Positions 15,211 to 23,486 of a DNA stretch of 54,850 bases are shown here, one piece after another (the stretch's first letter is position 1; each line of letters begins with the position of its first letter). The notes below the pieces were generated by a model. The model searched no databases. It was not told the origin of the DNA and saw only the letters and a program-made list of their open reading frames with translations. The stretch comes from Candidatus Methanophagales archaeon (GTDB lineage: Archaea > Halobacteriota > Syntropharchaeia > Alkanophagales > Methanospirareceae). The position numbers and the translations under genes are program-made. Where the stretch lies: assembly GCA_030602585.1 (NCBI GenBank), contig JAUVZJ010000008.1, positions 1-54,850 on the forward strand, in the 5' to 3' direction.

Positions 15211-16608
15211 TCAGACTTTCTTAAAGTTTGACTGATTTCCTGCGAGAGCACTTGAATCATAGACCATAAACCCCTGGTTGCGGAGTTCTTCTTTACCTTC
15301 AATGCTCCCTGCTATAATGCCATAATACTCCTGCCTCCCTTCGCCTTTTATCTGCCAATCAACAAGCTTTGCCTTATCCATAAGCGCATTTAATAGTCTC
15401 TCTGCCTCTTGGTAGCTCAGCTTCCCCCATTTAACCTCGAAGAAAGCTATCTGCTTTTTTTTATCATTTAACGCCACTATGTCTATCTCCTCTCCCTTAT
15501 GCCACCATCTCCCAATCTTCTCAAATCTGAACGGAAGCAGAAACTGAAAAATTTCAGTCCTGACAAAACTCTCAAATTTTTTCCCCACATAAATGGTTTT
15601 TTCTCTATCGCTCAATCTGAAAGTTCCCCTTTCTATTTCTTCCCTGTGCTTGAACACGAAGTTGAACCAGAAATCAAAGACGCTGTCTTTTATCAAATAT
15701 ATCCCCTTCTTTGGACTGCCCAAAATAGAAACTTGCCTCTCTATAAAACCTAATCTGAGGAGATTCTCAAGATATGGGTAGATGCCTCTCGTTTCCATCC
15801 CAGTAAAATTTGCTATCTCCGTAGGTTTTGTATGACCGTAAGCGAGGGCATTGAGAATGGAGAAATAAGTCTTGAGTTCTCTGAACTCCTGCGAGATGAT
15901 GAAATAAGGCTCCCTGTAAAAGTATCCGTTCTTGCTGAAGAACTCCCTTTCGATAAATTCAGCGAGGGTGCGGTATTCGGAAGCTTTCAGCAGATATTCC
16001 GGCACACCATCAATTATCAAATAGAGCTGAAGTGCTTCCTTGAAAGGCATTCTGACAAACTCTTTTGCATACTTAAACGGCAACCCCTCCATCAAAATAT
16101 CCCGTGACCGCCTTCCATAAAGGGGTGACGCGTAGGAAAGCACCTTTTCGCTCATCAATCCAAGCATAGAGCCTGAGAGAACTATAAAAACAGAAGAGGA
16201 AGAGAACTTCGTATCCCATAACTTTTGCAAAACACTGAGCACTCTGGCGTCGCTTCTGATGAGATATGAAAATTCGTCTATTATGAAGTAAAATCGGTTT
16301 TCGGGCATATTCTTCGCTAAATATCCAAGAAGCTGTTCCCAATCACGTATTTCAAGCGTTTTAAGCAGAGGGTCGTTTAAAAATTCGGCAATCTTCTCTT
16401 TCAGCCCATTTATCTGAATCTGTGCAGAAGATTCTTCCGCAATATAGAATATTCCATTCCTGTTTTTTGTCTTCACAAATTCCATTAAAAGTCTTGTCTT
16501 GCCTATTCTTCGTCTTCCATAGAGGACAATTAACCTCCCTTTTTCTTTCTTCCACTCTTCTTCTAACAGCGAAATCTCCTCTGCCCTATCAATAAATCTA
16601 CTAATCAT
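15211..16608 (-). CDS. Archaeal ATPase, AAA family, with DUF234/nuclease-like C-terminus
   Basis: 465 residues. N-terminal P-loop ATPase: Walker A G-R-R-R-I-G-K-T-R (about residues 31-39), Walker B F-Y-F-I-I-D-E-F-S, sensor V-L-S-G-S-M. A winged-helix middle (K-P-T-E-I-A-N-F-T-G-M) is followed by a DUF234-type segment (D-S-V-F-D-F-W-F-N-F-V). The last 90 residues contain E-I-D-I-V-A...F-F-E-V-K-W, a D-x(n)-E-x-K arrangement seen in PD-(D/E)XK nuclease folds. Such ATPases multiply in archaeal genomes and are thought to be mobile or defence-linked. Their role is not established. TTTTTATA on the minus strand (about 16628-16637) lies about 25 bases before the ATG, so the message is probably leaderless. 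Confidence 0.85.
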   Translation of the reverse strand: MISRFIDRAEEISLLEEEWKKEKGRLIVLYGRRRIGKTRLLMEFVKTKNRNGIFYIAEESSAQIQINGLKEKIAEFLNDPLLKTLEIRDWEQLLGYLAKNMPENRFYFIIDEFSYLIRSDARVLSVLQKLWDTKFSSSSVFIVLSGSMLGLMSEKVLSYASPLYGRRSRDILMEGLPFKYAKEFVRMPFKEALQLYLIIDGVPEYLLKASEYRTLAEFIEREFFSKNGYFYREPYFIISQEFRELKTYFSILNALAYGHTKPTEIANFTGMETRGIYPYLENLLRLGFIERQVSILGSPKKGIYLIKDSVFDFWFNFVFKHREEIERGTFRLSDREKTIYVGKKFESFVRTEIFQFLLPFRFEKIGRWWHKGEEIDIVALNDKKKQIAFFEVKWGKLSYQEAERLLNALMDKAKLVDWQIKGEGRQEYYGIIAGSIEGKEELRNQGFMVYDSSALAGNQSNFKKV

Positions 16609-16637
16609 GATTAGTCCTAAATCGGATTAGTATAAAA
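16601..16637 (-). promoter_or_regulatory. Leaderless promoter and palindrome at the AAA ATPase start
   Basis: Perfect 14-base palindrome CTAATCATGATTAG (16601-16614) contains the start codon. A further GATTAGT copy lies at 16625-16631, next to a minus-strand TATA box (about 16628-16637). The geometry fits a leaderless transcript with an operator over the start site. Confidence 0.5.
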
Positions 16638-16778
16638 AGATTTTAAGTATGTTTAATTCTCGAACTGAATTGAGAGGATAGAAAAAAATAGAAAAATTCT
16701 TATAGTTGAATAATTTCTTTTCCCGTAATACTTGTGATACAAGACATCGCCGAGTAAAACAGAGGTGCGTGTGATGCA

Positions 16779-18749
16779 ATGAACGAATCGAAAGAAAAAT
16801 ACAAAATTCTGGCAATGGCTATACTTTTAGGTTTTTGCTGCTTTCTCACCTGGTATTTTCATAGTATAGCTAAGCTCGGCACTGTTTTTACACACTTCTT
16901 TTATATTCCGATTATCTTAGCAGCGTTGTGGTGGAGAAGAAAAGGTTGGGTAGTGGCAATAGTTTTAGCGGCATTACTGATTTATAGCCACCACACTTTT
17001 CCTAGAGACTATGTGTATCCTTACAATGATTATTTTCGAGCTATTATGTTTATAGGTGTCTTCTTTGTAGTTGCTGCGTTAAGTGAGAGGATTGCGAAGG
17101 CGCAGGAAAAGGTTATCCATCTCAACGCGGTCCTGCGTGCGATACGAAACGTCAACCAGCTCATAGCAAAGGAAAATGACCGTGACCGTCTGATTCAGAG
17201 GGCATGCGACAATCTCGTCGAGACACGGGGATACCACAGCGCGTGGATTGCCCTTGTGGACGAAAACAGCGAGTTCTTAACCGCAGCCGATGCCGGGCTG
17301 AATGAGAATTTCTCCACGGCCGTCGAAATGATGAAGCGAGGCGAGTTCACGCGGTGCGGGCAGAACGCGCTTAAGGAATCCGGTGTCAAGGTGTTCGAGG
17401 ACATCGCTACCGCCTGTGCGGATTGCCCCCTGATGAGCAGCGACAGCGGCAGGACGAGCATGGTTGTTCGTATGGAATACGACACTCGGGTCTGCGGCAT
17501 ACTATGTGTTTCCATTCCTACCGAGATGGCGGCTGATGCTGTTGAGCAATCGCTGTTTTACGAGTTGGCGGGCGACATCGCTTTTGGACTGCACCGTATA
17601 GACCTTGAGAAGGCACGAGAGAAAGCGGAAGAAGCGCTGCGGAAGCTCAACGAGGAATTGGAGTCGAAAGTTGAAGAACGAACAAAAGAATTAGTGAAAG
17701 AGCGAGACTACACACGCCACCTGATTGAGAGCTCTCCTGATTTCCAGATGACCCTGGATAAGAATGGCGAGATTATGGATGTGAACAAGGCGTTTGAGAA
17801 GATTTTTAACAAGAACCGCAATGAGCTGATTGGCACTTCCATATTCGAATATCTGCCGCAGGAAGCTACTGAGAAAGCAATTGCACAGATATTTGATAAG
17901 AAAAAGGTCAGGAATATTGAATTGACAGCGGATAGACCAGGAGAAGGAGCTTTAATCTGCAACCTGTCCGGCACGGTATATACTACACCAGAAGGTGAAT
18001 CCGGGATTTATCTCACCGGCAGGGATATAACCGAGTTAAAGCAAGTGGAAGAAAAACTCCACAGTTCAGAACGCCTTGTTACAATAGGCAAACTATCAGG
18101 CAGTGTTGCACACGAACTCAGACAACCTCTGGGCGTGATAAGCAATGCAATCTACTATCTTAAAATGACATTGACAGAGGCTGACGAGACCACAAAGGAA
18201 TACCTGAATATAATTAACGATGAAACGAGAAACGCAGAAAGTATTATATCCGGCTTGTTGGACATTGCCCGCACACGACCGCCAGACCGCCAGGGAGTTA
18301 ATATCGCTACACTGATAGAGAAGGCACTTGAAAAATTTGACATTCCAGCGAATATCATGCTAAAAAAGGACGTTCCTGATGACGTTCCCGAAATATTCGT
18401 TGACCCTGTGCAGATAGAGCGTGTTTTCTATAACCTCATCAATAATGCGATACAGGCAATGTCCGAGTCCGAAGGCGAGAGCAAAGGTGGGGAACTGGCT
18501 ATAATTGTAAAGTCAAGGGATAAAGAAGCGAAAGCGGGGGTAGAAGTTTCTTTTGTTGATACCGGAGTGGGAATCCCGGAGGAGAATATGAAGAAGCTTT
18601 TTGAACCTCTATTTACAACAAAAGCGCGGGGCATAGGATTAGGGCTTTTGATTTGCAAGAATCTCGTTGAAGCAAATGATGGTGAGATTAAAGTGCAGAG
18701 TGAAGTGGGCAAAGGAACAACAGTGTCGGTAGTTTTATCAGGGGTTTGA
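16779..18749 (+). CDS. Membrane histidine kinase with GAF and PAS domains
   Basis: 656 residues. The N-terminal 105 residues hold several membrane helices (A-I-L-L-G-F-C-C-F-L, F-F-Y-I-P-I-I-L-A-A-L-W-W, A-I-M-F-I-G-V-F-F-V-V-A-A-L). A GAF-like sensor follows at about 115-270, with cysteines in C-A-D-C-P and R-C-G-Q. A coiled coil runs about 275-310, and a PAS domain about 312-425 (H-L-I-E-S-S-P-D-F-Q-M-T-L-D-K-N-G). HisKA carries phospho-His near 444 (S-V-A-H-E-L-R-Q-P-L-G), and HATPase shows the N box N-N-A-I-Q-A-M (about 555), D-T-G-V-G-I-P and G-I-G-L-G-L-L. All catalytic motifs are intact. The receiver gene at 12835 is the likely partner. The gene's last 23 bases lie within a regulatory block repeated from 2742-2802. 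Confidence 0.93.
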   Translation: MNESKEKYKILAMAILLGFCCFLTWYFHSIAKLGTVFTHFFYIPIILAALWWRRKGWVVAIVLAALLIYSHHTFPRDYVYPYNDYFRAIMFIGVFFVVAALSERIAKAQEKVIHLNAVLRAIRNVNQLIAKENDRDRLIQRACDNLVETRGYHSAWIALVDENSEFLTAADAGLNENFSTAVEMMKRGEFTRCGQNALKESGVKVFEDIATACADCPLMSSDSGRTSMVVRMEYDTRVCGILCVSIPTEMAADAVEQSLFYELAGDIAFGLHRIDLEKAREKAEEALRKLNEELESKVEERTKELVKERDYTRHLIESSPDFQMTLDKNGEIMDVNKAFEKIFNKNRNELIGTSIFEYLPQEATEKAIAQIFDKKKVRNIELTADRPGEGALICNLSGTVYTTPEGESGIYLTGRDITELKQVEEKLHSSERLVTIGKLSGSVAHELRQPLGVISNAIYYLKMTLTEADETTKEYLNIINDETRNAESIISGLLDIARTRPPDRQGVNIATLIEKALEKFDIPANIMLKKDVPDDVPEIFVDPVQIERVFYNLINNAIQAMSESEGESKGGELAIIVKSRDKEAKAGVEVSFVDTGVGIPEENMKKLFEPLFTTKARGIGLGLLICKNLVEANDGEIKVQSEVGKGTTVSVVLSGV

Positions 18750-18764
18750 GCGGTATTATCAGTG

Positions 18765-18783
18765 AGCGCCGAGGAGGGGTGCT
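18765..18783 (+). promoter_or_regulatory. Shine-Dalgarno-loop hairpin, copy B
   Basis: Stem AGCGCC/GGTGCT with one G-U pair and the loop GAGGAGG. The block 18727-18783 aligns with 2742-2802 apart from a 4-base gap and a few substitutions. An ATG at 18784 follows directly, correctly spaced from the GAGGAGGGG run, and opens a basic 27-codon frame. Confidence 0.55.
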
Positions 18784-18867
18784 ATGATAGAAGTACCAAA
18801 AAAGAGGAAAAACAAAAATGGAGCACGATATAAAAAGAAACGCAGAAACAGGAGAGATTTTATTTGA
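18784..18867 (+). CDS. Possible short basic leader peptide (27 codons)
   Basis: The ATG sits 4-5 bases after a strong SD-like GAGGAGGGG located in a hairpin. The peptide (M-I-E-V-P-K-K-R-K-N...R-R-N-R-R-D-F-I) has about half Lys/Arg. A second 32-codon frame (18818-18916, M-E-H-D-I-K-R-N-A) overlaps it in another phase. Neither resembles a known protein. Either could be a regulatory leader ORF for the secreted protein at 18992, or chance. Included because of the start geometry. Confidence 0.25.
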   Translation: MIEVPKKRKNKNGARYKKKRRNRRDFI

Positions 18868-18991
18868 AAATCCGGTCAATAGGAAGAGCCGCAGGGATCA
18901 TAAAAATAGAAAATAGGATAACTTCAATCTGATTCGTAGTTATCGAAAATCTTATAAAGAGCGCAAATTACTTGAAAAACAGGTGATAAAA

Positions 18992-20140
18992 ATGAAAGGT
19001 AGAAGCGCATTAATTTTTGCTCTCATGGCTGTTGCCATAGTTGCGATAGCAGGCACGTCAAACGCATGCGTAAGCCCAGAGGACCGCTACAGTGTTGAAG
19101 TTTTGCTGAACAAGCCGGGATTGAGCTATGATTTGAGCATATTAAAGAATGCGGAAAACGTCGTGGATGTAAATCCAGAGCTAATAGGCGTTTCAGGAGA
19201 AGTTGTTGTTTACAAATCACACTATCACGAGGATTTAGCAGCATTTTTGTATGAATCGAGCATAGAAACCGGAGGAGAAAAAATGCAAACATACCTTTCA
19301 GTCCGGCTAACGCCCAGGGTGCATGAAGTGACAGAGTATAGATATAAAACAAAAGCACCGATTTCAAAAACAGAGTTTGAACCTCACCAAAACTTTTCCA
19401 ATTTGACAACTCCAGAAGAATTACAAATCCCCGGTTGGACTATCAAACAAAGTGGAGTAGGCTATGTTGGTGATAAGCGCTCCTATTACTATTCAGCAGA
19501 CTACAAGGAAAACGGTAACTGGATTAAAATAAACTTTTTCCCGCCACAAAGAACAAGACATGGCGGAATTGAGATAGACATTGAAACAAATAAGGAATTG
19601 AATGAGGAGCTGAAGAATGAAATATTGAATGTGAGTTCCAGCATGTTTTATCTGGGTAAACCGGATTTTCAAAAGATAACAGATGCGCTGCACGACATGG
19701 AAAAAGAAGAGATGAAAGTCCCGGAGCCTGTTTTCAATTTCGAAGATGAAGAAGCAAAGGAAGCGCTAAAAACTGAGTTGGAATGGTTAAGCAACACAGG
19801 AATCGTTAAAGGTCTAACTGACGAAGACGTTCAAGAAATAAAAAATATCACAAAGATTGGCTATGCAGGCTATAATTCGAGAATATTTTATGAAGCCGGG
19901 AAATGGATTCCTTATTTTGAATCTGAGAATCCTGAGATGACGAGGGTTAAGGCGGTGGCTGTGTGCTCATTTAGTTTGAAAGGTATCCAAATGCCAACAC
20001 AAGACGTTGTTGTAATAACAGAAGCAAATACACACATAGGGTCGTCAGAGAAGGTTATGATATTAAGCGTTGTGGGAATTGTTATAGCAATTCTCGTAGC
20101 GATTGGAGTTGTGGTGATGTGGGTGTTGAGAAGGTGGTGA
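18992..20140 (+). CDS. Type-I membrane surface protein, unknown
   Basis: 382 residues. N-terminal signal peptide (M-K-G-R-S-A-L-I-F-A-L-M-A-V-A-I-V-A-I-A-G-T-S-N-A) and a C-terminal membrane helix (I-L-S-V-V-G-I-V-I-A-I-L-V-A-I-G-V-V-V-M-W-V-L) with a short basic tail R-R-W, so the body faces outside. The ATG at 18992 follows the SD AGGTGATAAAA. The in-frame GTG at 18983 lies in that SD and is rejected. The outer part has many charged residues and several N-x-S/T sites, but I recognise no domain. It sits between a hairpin leader and an ABC transporter operon with its own promoter. Confidence 0.75.
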   Translation: MKGRSALIFALMAVAIVAIAGTSNACVSPEDRYSVEVLLNKPGLSYDLSILKNAENVVDVNPELIGVSGEVVVYKSHYHEDLAAFLYESSIETGGEKMQTYLSVRLTPRVHEVTEYRYKTKAPISKTEFEPHQNFSNLTTPEELQIPGWTIKQSGVGYVGDKRSYYYSADYKENGNWIKINFFPPQRTRHGGIEIDIETNKELNEELKNEILNVSSSMFYLGKPDFQKITDALHDMEKEEMKVPEPVFNFEDEEAKEALKTELEWLSNTGIVKGLTDEDVQEIKNITKIGYAGYNSRIFYEAGKWIPYFESENPEMTRVKAVAVCSFSLKGIQMPTQDVVVITEANTHIGSSEKVMILSVVGIVIAILVAIGVVVMWVLRRW

Positions 20141-20185
20141 ATAAAAAGATGAAGCAAAAGGCGGTGGTAAAGGTTAAATTATCTT

Positions 20186-20234
20186 GTTCCATTTTTTGGA
20201 ACGCATGTTCCACCTTGCATTTATATGCTGTTCC
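20186..20234 (+). promoter_or_regulatory. Promoter with multiple operator half-sites for the ABC operon
   Basis: Half-sites GTTCC at 20186-20190, GGAAC at 20198-20202, GTTCC at 20207-20211 and GTTCC at 20230-20234. They form a GTTCC-N7-GGAAC palindrome and an overlapping GGAAC-N4-GTTCC palindrome. The TATA-like ATTTATATG at 20219-20227 lies between half-sites. A regulator bound here would block transcription start. The spacing to the downstream hairpin (65) and half-site (44) equals that at 2719. Confidence 0.6.
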
Positions 20235-20250
20235 AGCGAAAATATGTATT

Positions 20251-20268
20251 AGCGCTGAGGAGGGCGCT
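20251..20268 (+). promoter_or_regulatory. Shine-Dalgarno-loop hairpin, copy C
   Basis: Stem AGCGCT/GGCGCT (last pair U-G) with loop GAGGAG, 55 bases before the ABC ATPase start. Followed by TATATAAATACC, which is also seen after copy D. Confidence 0.6.
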
Positions 20269-20323
20269 ATATAAATACCGATATCGAAAAAGAAGCAAAG
20301 GAGGAGAACAGGAAGGTGAAGAA

Positions 20324-21235
20324 ATGATAAAAACAGAAAACCTGACAAAGGAGTATAATGGAAATAAGGCAGTGGATGGTCTGAATTTAGAGATAGCGGA
20401 AGGCGATATATTCGGCTTTTTAGGTCCGAACGGAGCTGGAAAGAGCACGACAATACTGATGCTCGTGGGAATGATCGAACCCACCGAAGGCAAGTGCATC
20501 ATAAACGAGATAGAAGTAGCGAGGAATCCGCTTAAAGTAAAGGCGATTATCGGATACCTGCCAGAGGATGTTGGATTCTATGGCAATATGACCGCGGAGC
20601 AAAACCTCGATTACTTCGCTCGATTCTATGCGATGGATGCGAACGAGAGGAAGAAGAGAATAGAAGAGTTGCTTGAACTGGTGCAGCTTGACGGCGTAAG
20701 CCAGAAAGTTGGCGGATATTCAAGGGGGATGAATCAGCGACTCGGACTCGCACAGGCATTGCTCAACGACCCGAAGGTGCTGTTCTTAGACGAGCCAACT
20801 GCGAATCTCGATCCTGAAGGCGTTTTTCAGTATCGTGAGCAGATAAAGCAACTATCTGACGAAGGGAAGACAATCTTTATTTCTTCGCACATATTGGCAG
20901 AAGTGAGCAAAGTCTGTAACACCATCGGTATTATCTCAAAGGGGACGTTGATTGCGAGAGGGACGTTAGAAGAACTGAAAAACGAATTTGGTCGTGTCGG
21001 AACCGAGAACCTGAGAATCATCGTAGAGACGATAGAGCCATTGCCTGAGATTGAACACGAGGATATAATAAGTGCAGAATACAGCGAAGCCAAAAGAAAG
21101 GTGGTTATCGAATCTAAATCGGACTTACGGGATTACATATCGTCCGAGCTATTTGAAAAGGGAGTGAAGGTAAAAGAGATGAGGATGGAAGAACCAACGC
21201 TTGAAGACGTATTTTTATCTGTTTACCGGAGGTGA
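20324..21235 (+). CDS. ABC transporter ATP-binding protein (ABC-2 export type)
   Basis: 303 residues from the ATG at 20324 (M-I-K-T-E-N-L-T-K-E-Y-N), preceded by GGAAGGTGAAG. The longer frame back to 20225 runs through the operator and hairpin and is rejected. Walker A G-P-N-G-A-G-K-S-T (about 35-43), Q loop in L-P-E-D-V-G-F-Y-G, signature Y-S-R-G-M-N-Q-R (about 131), Walker B V-L-F-L-D-E-P-T (about 152) and the switch His in S-S-H-I are all intact. A regulatory C-terminal domain covers about 215-303. It powers the membrane permeases encoded next. The operon continues with two or three ABC-2 permeases and a NEW3-type surface protein. The exported substrate is unknown. Confidence 0.95.
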   Translation: MIKTENLTKEYNGNKAVDGLNLEIAEGDIFGFLGPNGAGKSTTILMLVGMIEPTEGKCIINEIEVARNPLKVKAIIGYLPEDVGFYGNMTAEQNLDYFARFYAMDANERKKRIEELLELVQLDGVSQKVGGYSRGMNQRLGLAQALLNDPKVLFLDEPTANLDPEGVFQYREQIKQLSDEGKTIFISSHILAEVSKVCNTIGIISKGTLIARGTLEELKNEFGRVGTENLRIIVETIEPLPEIEHEDIISAEYSEAKRKVVIESKSDLRDYISSELFEKGVKVKEMRMEEPTLEDVFLSVYRR

Positions 21236-21243
21236 AAAGATAA

Positions 21244-22323
21244 ATGGAAGCAAAAGGATTGTTTAACGTCGCGAGGAAGGAGTTCATTGGCCATCTAACG
21301 AGCAAGAAATTTATTGTTATATTAGGGTTGTTCCTCATTATTTCGGCGCTTGCGATGCATCAGGGCATGGACTACTACAACAATAGGCTGGAAAATTACA
21401 AAGAGCAAATATCGCAGATTAAGGACGTGGAAGGCATAGAACCCGGATATATGCCGGAGAAACCCACCATAATGCTCGTATTCATGTTTATGTCCAGCTA
21501 CATAATGATGCTTGGGGCAATACTCGCGATAGCTATGGGATTTGACCTGGTATCGAAAGAGAAGGAGACGAAGTCATTAAAATCGCTGCTCTCATGCCCG
21601 GTATTCAGGGACGAGATAATCAATGGCAAGGCACTGGGCGGAACTCTGGCACTGGTGTTTGCGATGGGCACTGCACTCCTCATATCACTTGCGATGCTTC
21701 TAATATTCAGCATCGTTCCCAGCATGAACGAACTGGCTACAATTTTGGTCTTTGGCATCGTCTCGATTGTATTCCTCCTCGCATACTTCGCAATCGCACT
21801 TATGATGTCCACCGTTTCAGGAGATAGCGGAAGTGCACTCATCTACACACTGGTCATCTTCTTCATCCTCGGGTCCCTCTTACCACTAGTTGGACCTACG
21901 GTTGCAGGCATGGTCACTGGGGAGCCACCCGAACGACCTGCGTTTCATATTCAGCATGAAACGGATGAGTCAGAAGGACCCTCCATCAAGGAAGTGTCAG
22001 AAGAGGAAATGCAGCAATACCAGGAAGAATTGAGGGCATATTGGGAGAAGCGAAGACCTATTACCGAGGCGTTTAACATAATCTCGCCAAATATGAATTA
22101 CCAGAAAATCTCGTTCTTGATAAGCAACCCTCAGATATATTCGGCTGTATATGAACAATCTTCCCCCTTCACATCGACCGGCTACTTCACCGGCGGGGGC
22201 GAGGCGCCAGGTCTTCAGGAAGTGCTCGGAAAGGTCTGGAAAAACATTCTGGCACTCATCATCTTCTCGGTCGTATTCTTTGCGATCGCATACGTGAAAT
22301 TCATGAGGCTGGATATACGGTGA
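21244..22323 (+). CDS. ABC-2 type permease, copy 1
   Basis: 359 residues. A conserved cytoplasmic start (M-E-A-K-G-L-F-N-V-A-R-K-E-F-I) leads into a first membrane helix. A large outer loop follows (D-Y-Y-N-N-R-L-E-N-Y-K-E-Q-I), then four more helices, the motif S-L-L-S-C-P-V-F-R-D-E-I-I-N-G-K-A-L-G-G, another outer loop rich in Glu and Pro, and a last helix ending K-F-M-R-L-D-I-R. This is the NosY/GldF-like layout of ABC-2 exporters. It starts 8 bases after the ATPase. It is the first of three paralogues whose DNA is nearly identical over the first 60 bases and much of the core. Confidence 0.9.
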   Translation: MEAKGLFNVARKEFIGHLTSKKFIVILGLFLIISALAMHQGMDYYNNRLENYKEQISQIKDVEGIEPGYMPEKPTIMLVFMFMSSYIMMLGAILAIAMGFDLVSKEKETKSLKSLLSCPVFRDEIINGKALGGTLALVFAMGTALLISLAMLLIFSIVPSMNELATILVFGIVSIVFLLAYFAIALMMSTVSGDSGSALIYTLVIFFILGSLLPLVGPTVAGMVTGEPPERPAFHIQHETDESEGPSIKEVSEEEMQQYQEELRAYWEKRRPITEAFNIISPNMNYQKISFLISNPQIYSAVYEQSSPFTSTGYFTGGGEAPGLQEVLGKVWKNILALIIFSVVFFAIAYVKFMRLDIR

Positions 22324-22355
22324 TGGCAAATGAGGTATGAGGTGAAGAAATAAAA

Positions 22356-23441
22356 ATGGAAGCAAAAGGATTGTTTAACGTCGCACGGAAGGAGTTCATT
22401 GACCACCTGACGAGCAGGAAGTTCCTTATCATTCTCGCATTGTTCCTCGTTATTTCGGCGATTTCTATGCATCAGGGCATAGACAACTATAACGATAGGT
22501 TGGAACGTTACAAAGAGCAAATATCGCAGATCACGGGAGAGGAAGGCATAGAGCCCGGATATATGCCAGAAAAGCCTTCTATACTACTTATATTCCAGAT
22601 GATGAGTTTCCAGATGTCGCTGCTCGGTGCGATACTTGCGATTGTAATGGGATTTGATTTGATAACGAGGGAGAAAGAAAGTCGCTCGTTGAAATCGCTA
22701 CTGTCACATCCGATATTCAGGGATGAGATAATCAACGGTAAGGCGCTGGGAGGTATTTTAGCACTTGTGTTTGCAATAGGCATTGCTCTTATCATATCGT
22801 TTGCAATGCTACTCCTATTCAGCATCGTGCCTGACCTCAATGAGCTCTGGCGGATTGCGTTGTTCGGGGTGATTTCGGTTCTATGCCTTCTCACATACTT
22901 CTCGATTGCGCTTATGACGTCCACGGTTTCGGAAAATAGCGGTATGTCAATCATTTATGCACTCATCATATTCCTCACAATCTCGCTCTTCCTGCCAATG
23001 GTCGGAGGAATGGTTGCAGAAATCGTGGTTGGAGAACCGCCTGAATCGCCTACGTATCGAATACCACCACCACCACCGACACCGAATGCAAATGAAAATG
23101 AGCAAGGGGAAGTCATCAAGCCTGTCAAAATAGAAATACCAATGGATGAAGAAGAATGGCAGCGATATGAGGAGGAATCAAGGGCATATTGGGAAAAGCG
23201 AAGTGCAATAGATGGTGCGATCTTCACTCTCGTACCGACGACCAATTATCTTGCAGTTTCTTCTGCGGTGCTCAGTAAGAATGGCGGTGGCCTCATGTTT
23301 TTCGGACCAGGATATCGTAGTGAAACAGAGGGTCAAGATATGCTCGAAAGGATCTGGAAGAACATCTTAGCGCTCATTATCTTCCCGCTCGTGTTCTTTG
23401 CAATCGCATACATAAAATTCATGAGGATGGATATACGCTAA
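22356..23441 (+). CDS. ABC-2 type permease, copy 2
   Basis: 361 residues, paralogue of the gene directly upstream. Same start (M-E-A-K-G-L-F-N-V-A-R-K-E-F-I-D-H-L) and core motif S-L-L-S-H-P-I-F-R-D-E-I-I-N-G-K, and it ends K-F-M-R-M-D-I-R. The second outer loop is longer and Pro/Glu-rich (P-P-P-P-P-T-P-N-A-N-E-N-E). The 32-base spacer to copy 1 carries GGTATGAGGTGAAGAAATA (22334-22352) as SD region, which recurs without a gene at 26914. Copies 1 and 2 may pair as a heterodimer over the single ATPase. Confidence 0.9.
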   Translation: MEAKGLFNVARKEFIDHLTSRKFLIILALFLVISAISMHQGIDNYNDRLERYKEQISQITGEEGIEPGYMPEKPSILLIFQMMSFQMSLLGAILAIVMGFDLITREKESRSLKSLLSHPIFRDEIINGKALGGILALVFAIGIALIISFAMLLLFSIVPDLNELWRIALFGVISVLCLLTYFSIALMTSTVSENSGMSIIYALIIFLTISLFLPMVGGMVAEIVVGEPPESPTYRIPPPPPTPNANENEQGEVIKPVKIEIPMDEEEWQRYEEESRAYWEKRSAIDGAIFTLVPTTNYLAVSSAVLSKNGGGLMFFGPGYRSETEGQDMLERIWKNILALIIFPLVFFAIAYIKFMRMDIR

Positions 23442-23486
23442 AAAATGCAAAATGAAAAGTGCAAAATGCAAAATGGAAAGTGAAAA
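23442..23486. repeat. Short AAAATGCAAAATG-type repeat in the operon spacer
   Basis: The 45-base spacer between permease 2 and the NEW3 protein consists of imperfect direct repeats of AAAATGCAAAATGRAAAGTG, about two and a half units. It provides only a weak SD. Confidence 0.5.

Noticed and set aside
20269-20280. TATATAAATA after hairpin copies C and D as the promoter
   Set aside because: In copy E the equivalent run is so close to the SD that the transcript would start after or at the SD. The strand-specific wobble pairs also indicate the hairpin itself is transcribed.
20225-20323. N-terminal extension of the ABC ATPase from 20225
   Set aside because: The extension runs through TATA, operator half-sites and the hairpin. 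The ATG at 20324 has its own SD and begins with the normal family start.
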